From NCBI GenBank assembly GCA_002429045.1, contig DIYM01000119.1, positions 1 through 9,432 of the forward strand: a DNA stretch of 9,432 nt, read 5' to 3'. The translations under genes were made by a program, and so were the position numbers. Source of the DNA: Phycisphaerales bacterium UBA6054. GTDB taxonomy: Bacteria; Planctomycetota; Phycisphaerae; Phycisphaerales; UBA1924. The number at the start of each line of letters is the position of its first letter. Position 1 is the first letter of the stretch. The notes beneath the pieces are model-generated. The model saw only the letters and a program-made list of their open reading frames with translations. It searched no databases and was not told the origin of the DNA. Below are positions 6,570 to 9,432 of the stretch, piece by piece.

Positions 6570-7883
6570 ATGACTCGTTCTGTAATGATCGCTTCGATTC
6601 TTGTTTCATGCGGCACCGCCGTGGCTCAGTCCGGGCTCGATCTTGATCGCGCCTACGCGTCCGAACTCCGTGCCGAGTCCGACGCACGCTCGAGCTTCCT
6701 TGGTGCGAACACCGCATCCAACCTCGATATCGAGGTGATGATGCAGGCCCGATACACCGCGAACTTCCGCGATGAGCAGAACGGCGCCGCGCCGCTCGGC
6801 GACAACGACACCACCCTCGGGTTCTCGATCCCGCGTGCCCAGATCCGGATCAACGGTCAGGTCACCGACAACATTTCCGGTCGCGTTGTGTTCGACTTCG
6901 GCGATGCCGAGTTGGCCGGCCGCAACACCGCCGGCACCGCCACCCTGCTCGAGGCGTACGGCGCCTGGGCGGTCAACGACGAGTTCACGCTGCTCATCGG
7001 TCAGTGGCACAACCCGGTCGTGGGCGAAGAGTACATCGCCCCCGAGAAGGGCCTGGCGGTCGAGCGTTCGGTCACCAACGAGTTCTTCAACCCGGGCTAC
7101 ACCCAGGGCGTCGCGGGTATCTTCAGCGGCGACAACTGGCGCTTCATCGTCGCCGTCGCCGACGGCGCGACGTACTACGGCGATGCCGGCTCGATCAACT
7201 CGCCCTTCAACTCTTCGGGCGAGAACGACTTCGGCATCACCGGCCGCTTCGACTACGTCGTCTCGGGCACCTGGGATCAGTTCGGCGATTTCACCAGCTG
7301 GCGCGGCTCGAACTACGGGCTCAAGCTCGGTGCGGGCGGCCACTGGCAGACCCAGGGCAACACCAACCCCGGCACCATCCCCAACACCATCCTCGGCTCG
7401 CTCGATGAGATGGACATCACCCTCTGGACCGTCGACGCGATGGTGCAGGGCGACGGCTGGAACGCGTTCGTCCAGTACATCGGGCACCTCATCGATCCGA
7501 CCCCGACCACCGGCACCCTGCCCGACTTCACCAACCACGGCGTGATCGTCCAGGGTGGTGTGTTCGTCAACGATCAGACCGAACTCTTCGCCCGCTATGA
7601 CGCGATCTTCCTGGACGATGTCCTCGAAGGGCTGACCGGCGGCACCGAGTCCGATCTGCACTTCCTGACCGCCGGTTTCAACTACTACCTCGTGCCCGAG
7701 TCGCACGCGGCCAAGTTCACCGCCGACATCCTCTACTCACTCTCGGACACCAGCGTCCTCGACGCGTTCGACCTCAACGCCGACGGCGCGGGCCCGGGCG
7801 ACTTCAACGGCCCGACCACCGGCCTGCTGGGTCTGTCGGACGGCGAGTTCGCCGTCCGCGGGCAGATGACCCTGGTCTTCTGA
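6570..7883 (+). CDS. Porin O/P family outer-membrane protein (porin 2)
   Basis: The 437-residue paralogue of porin 1 has a signal peptide (1-19; cleavage after AVA is likely). LVSC at 11-14 resembles a lipobox, but the hydrophobic core would be very short and a good signal peptidase I site follows. Next come a short helical segment LDLDRAYASELRAE (23-36) and the barrel. Landmarks are IPRAQIRING (87-96), VVFDFGDAEL (106-115), LLIGQW (141-146), VERSVTNEFF (164-173), TQGVAGIF (178-185), DFTSWRGSNYG (240-250), NYYLVPESHAAK (371-382) and C-terminal Phe437. DLNADGAGPGD (401-411) resembles a calcium-binding DxNxDG loop. By hand count the mature part has about 55 acidic and 18 basic residues. The start ATG has GGAGA nine bases upstream (6556-6560), and the first codons are unusually AT-rich for this genome (Thr ACT, Arg CGT, Ser TCT, Val GTA), typical of a gene kept open for efficient initiation. 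It has terminators on both sides, so it is probably its own unit. Function follows the family (outer-membrane diffusion channel); the substrate cannot be read from the sequence. Confidence 0.88.
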   Translation: MTRSVMIASILVSCGTAVAQSGLDLDRAYASELRAESDARSSFLGANTASNLDIEVMMQARYTANFRDEQNGAAPLGDNDTTLGFSIPRAQIRINGQVTDNISGRVVFDFGDAELAGRNTAGTATLLEAYGAWAVNDEFTLLIGQWHNPVVGEEYIAPEKGLAVERSVTNEFFNPGYTQGVAGIFSGDNWRFIVAVADGATYYGDAGSINSPFNSSGENDFGITGRFDYVVSGTWDQFGDFTSWRGSNYGLKLGAGGHWQTQGNTNPGTIPNTILGSLDEMDITLWTVDAMVQGDGWNAFVQYIGHLIDPTPTTGTLPDFTNHGVIVQGGVFVNDQTELFARYDAIFLDDVLEGLTGGTESDLHFLTAGFNYYLVPESHAAKFTADILYSLSDTSVLDAFDLNADGAGPGDFNGPTTGLLGLSDGEFAVRGQMTLVF

Positions 7884-7908
7884 TCGGATCCGGCAACGCC
7901 CGGGGCTC

Positions 7909-7928
7909 GATCGGGTTCTGATCGGGTT
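7909..7928 (+). repeat. Short direct repeat after porin 2
   Basis: GATCGGGTT occurs at 7909-7917 and 7920-7928, 11 bases (one helical turn) apart, between the porin 2 stop and its terminator. It may be chance in this sequence context. If transcribed it is 3' untranslated RNA. Confidence 0.3.
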
Positions 7929-7951
7929 TTCGAGGCAGAAATAGCTCTTTC

Positions 7952-7986
7952 ACTGGGAAGATCTGAGAAGATCTTCCCAGTATTTT
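7952..7986 (+). terminator. Rho-independent terminator after porin 2
   Basis: A perfect 13-base stem (ACTGGGAAGATCT, 7952-7964; AGATCTTCCCAGT, 7969-7981) has a GAGA tetraloop of the stable GNRA type. It is followed by ATTTT (7982-7986). The T-tract is short, but the stem is long and uninterrupted. It starts 69 bases after the porin 2 stop. The stem is nearly symmetrical and lacks a strong T-run on the minus strand, so it acts mainly for the plus-strand gene. Confidence 0.85.
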
Positions 7987-8054
7987 CGGACGGCGGAGTG
8001 ATTTGCTGCCGATAGTAAGCGGTAACACACAGGCTCCGGGTCGAGTGGATCCGG

Positions 8055-8073
8055 GCGGGGCGGGGTGCCCCGC
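8055..8073 (+). other. GC-rich hairpin in the porin 3 leader
   Basis: GCGGGGC (8055-8061) and GCCCCGC (8067-8073) can pair around a five-base GGGGT loop. It lies 82 bases before the porin 3 start and far from the ribosome site, with no T-tract, so it is not a terminator. If the promoter is upstream (7987-8050), it would be a stable leader structure; if the promoter is downstream, it would be irrelevant. I see no riboswitch class that fits. Confidence 0.35.
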
Positions 8074-8142
8074 GGCCAACCGGCCCGTGCGTGACATGCC
8101 TTTGAAATGGGTGCCGGGATGTCCGGGGCCCGAGAGTCATCC

Positions 8143-8147
8143 GGAGA
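8143..8147 (+). promoter_or_regulatory. Shine-Dalgarno fixing the ATG 8156 start of porin 3
   Basis: GGAGA lies eight bases before ATG 8156. In-frame starts exist upstream (ATG 8096, TTG 8003), but neither has a ribosome site, and both would bury the signal peptide behind a Pro/Gly-rich stretch. The same GGAGA precedes porin 2 at a similar distance. Confidence 0.65.
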
Positions 8148-8155
8148 TTCACACA

Positions 8156-9412
8156 ATGAACAAGCTTGCTCAGATCTCGTTGATCGCTTCGACCGCCGGT
8201 CTCGCGACCGCCGGCACCCTGGAACTCGACCGCTCGTACGCGGCCGACCTCCGCTCGGACGCCGGCAGCCGCGCGCTGCTCGCCAACACCGGCGCTGGCA
8301 TTACCGTCGATGTCGGTCTGCGTTTCAACTACACCATCAACACCCGCGACGACATGGGCCTGGCCAACCCCGATGACGACACCACCATCGGCTTCAGCTT
8401 CGACGACGTCGAGGTCCGCCTCTCGGGTGACGTCACCGACAACATCAGCGCCACCGTCAGCTTCGACTTCGGCGAAGACGACGGCGTGAGCGGCAACACC
8501 GCGGTCAACCTCGAGGACGCGTTCGCCGACTGGTCCATCAACGACAGCTTCACGCTGCGTATCGGTCAGTTCATCCCGGCGTTCTCGGCCGAGGCCTCGA
8601 CCTCCGAGTTCCACATGACCAACGGCGAGCGTTCGGTCAGCCACGAGTGGCTGGCGACCCCGTCGTGGACCCAGGGCATCGAAGGCCACTTCGGTGGCGA
8701 CACCTGGTCGGGTGCGATCGGCTTCAACGACGGCCCCGGCACCTGGTCGACCCCCTTCAACAGCGCGGCCGAAGCGGACTTCGCGTTCAACGCCCGCTTC
8801 GACGTCTTCTCTGACTCCGACAAGGAGCGCTTCGCCGATCAGACCTCGTGGCGTGGTTCGGCCGCCGGTTGGCGCATCGGTGCGGGTGTCATCTACGCCA
8901 CCTACGGCGAGACCAACCCCGCCTCCACCGCCACCGAGGGTGACGCGGTGTGGTACACCATCGACGCCGCCTACGAGGCCGATGGCTGGGCCCTCCGCGG
9001 TGCGTTCTACGGCAACTCCCGCTCGCCCGACGCCGGCACCGACACCGACAGCTTCGGCTTCGAACTCGGCGGCTCGTACTTCTTCGACGATCAGTGGGAA
9101 GGCTACCTGCGGTACGACTTCCTCGCGATCGACGACGTCGCCCTGTCCCCCGGTCAGGAAGACAACTACAACTTCATCTCGGGCGGTTTCAACTACTACC
9201 TGATCCCCGAGTCGCACGCCGCCAAGCTCCAGTTCGAGATCGGCTTCGCGCTCGACGAGACCGGCGGCTCGGTCGGCGCCATCTCGGGCGTCGCGGCGCC
9301 CACCGGTACCACCCCCATCGGTGGCGCCGGCAACCCCTCCGGCACGGGCTTCCTGGGCTCGGCGGATGACGGCGAGTTCTACGGCTCGATCCGCGCCACC
9401 TTCCAGTTCTGA
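8156..9412 (+). CDS. Porin O/P family outer-membrane protein (porin 3)
   Basis: The 418-residue protein has a signal peptide (1-19; MNKLAQISLIASTAGLATA), then the helical segment LELDRSYAADLRSD (22-35) and a barrel ending in Phe418. Landmarks are FDDVEVRLSG (82-91), VSFDFGEDDG (101-110), LRIGQF (134-139), ERSVSHEW (158-165), TQGIEGHFGGD (172-182), TSWRGSAAGWRIGAG (230-244), FNYYLIPESHAAK (345-357). A Gly/Thr/Pro-rich loop lies at about 370-398. It is the most diverged and most acidic of the three (hand count for the mature part: about 62 Asp/Glu to 18 Arg/Lys, only two of them Lys). It therefore probably does not act like the lysine-lined phosphate channel OprP. Codon choice is strongly biased: glycine uses only GGC or GGT, with no GGG or GGA seen, and arginine is almost only CGC or CGT. 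This suggests very high expression, as for a major outer-membrane protein. The stop lies 20 bases from the window edge, so its terminator is not visible. Confidence 0.87.
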   Translation: MNKLAQISLIASTAGLATAGTLELDRSYAADLRSDAGSRALLANTGAGITVDVGLRFNYTINTRDDMGLANPDDDTTIGFSFDDVEVRLSGDVTDNISATVSFDFGEDDGVSGNTAVNLEDAFADWSINDSFTLRIGQFIPAFSAEASTSEFHMTNGERSVSHEWLATPSWTQGIEGHFGGDTWSGAIGFNDGPGTWSTPFNSAAEADFAFNARFDVFSDSDKERFADQTSWRGSAAGWRIGAGVIYATYGETNPASTATEGDAVWYTIDAAYEADGWALRGAFYGNSRSPDAGTDTDSFGFELGGSYFFDDQWEGYLRYDFLAIDDVALSPGQEDNYNFISGGFNYYLIPESHAAKLQFEIGFALDETGGSVGAISGVAAPTGTTPIGGAGNPSGTGFLGSADDGEFYGSIRATFQF

Positions 9413-9432
9413 TCGCTTCGGCGACCCGAACC

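Noticed and set aside
6600..6630. Porin 2 as a lipoprotein (LVSC at residues 11-14)
   Set aside because: The hydrophobic core would be only about seven residues, a standard AVA cleavage site follows, and the rest is a beta-barrel porin with C-terminal Phe.
8003..8155. Upstream in-frame starts of porin 3 (TTG 8003, ATG 8096)
   Set aside because: No ribosome site for either; both would displace a complete signal peptide that begins at ATG 8156 behind GGAGA.
7733..9217. Long minus-strand open frame (494 codons) opposite porins 2 and 3
   Set aside because: It is the mirror of two well-supported porin genes and crosses their terminator. The product is Val/Gly/Arg/Glu-rich without motifs. Similar mirrors exist opposite porin 1 (4878-6113) and porin 2 (6606-7706).
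1..9432. CRISPR arrays, tRNAs, insertion sequences, attachment sites or phage genes
   Set aside because: No regularly spaced repeats, tRNA-like cloverleaf, transposase or integrase motifs, or terminal inverted repeats were seen in the window.

Overview
The window is a high-GC bacterial chromosome segment (roughly two-thirds G+C by eye, strong G/C preference at third codon positions). It comes from a Gram-negative, outer-membrane-bearing organism. The mix of O/P-type porin paralogues, a PhoH/7TM-HD pair and very acidic exported proteins is most like the Planctomycetota, perhaps a marine Phycisphaerae. That placement is an inference from protein style, not from a marker gene.

Layout. Positions 1-1837 (minus strand) hold a two-gene housekeeping block: phoH, followed 14 bases later by the N-terminal 264 codons of a PgpH/YqfF-type 7TM-HD phosphohydrolase that runs off the left edge. 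A 110-base divergent spacer leads to a plus-strand gene (1948-2442) for a small unrecognised putative lipoprotein. Its stop codon overlaps the stop of the convergent histidine kinase gene by four bases. Positions 2439-4665 (minus) are a PhoB-PhoR type two-component operon, with the response regulator first and the kinase second.

A 239-base divergent region separates phoB from three tandem plus-strand paralogues of the phosphate-selective porin O/P family (4905-6284, 6570-7883, 8156-9412). Each has its own Shine-Dalgarno, a Sec signal peptide and a C-terminal phenylalanine as expected of an outer-membrane beta-barrel. Strong intrinsic terminators lie after porin 1 and porin 2, so the three are probably separate or only partly linked transcription units.

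Working model: PhoR-PhoB senses phosphate limitation and may control one or more of the adjacent porins, which would admit phosphate or other small solutes. The porins have a large excess of acidic residues, which fits poorly with a simple OprP-like anion channel. Codon choice suggests that porin 3, and to a lesser degree porin 2, is expressed much more strongly than porin 1. No tRNA, rRNA, CRISPR array, insertion sequence or phage gene was seen. No gap between genes exceeds 300 bases. I did not find a clearly new enzymatic or defence system; the most interesting material is the porin cluster and its control region.
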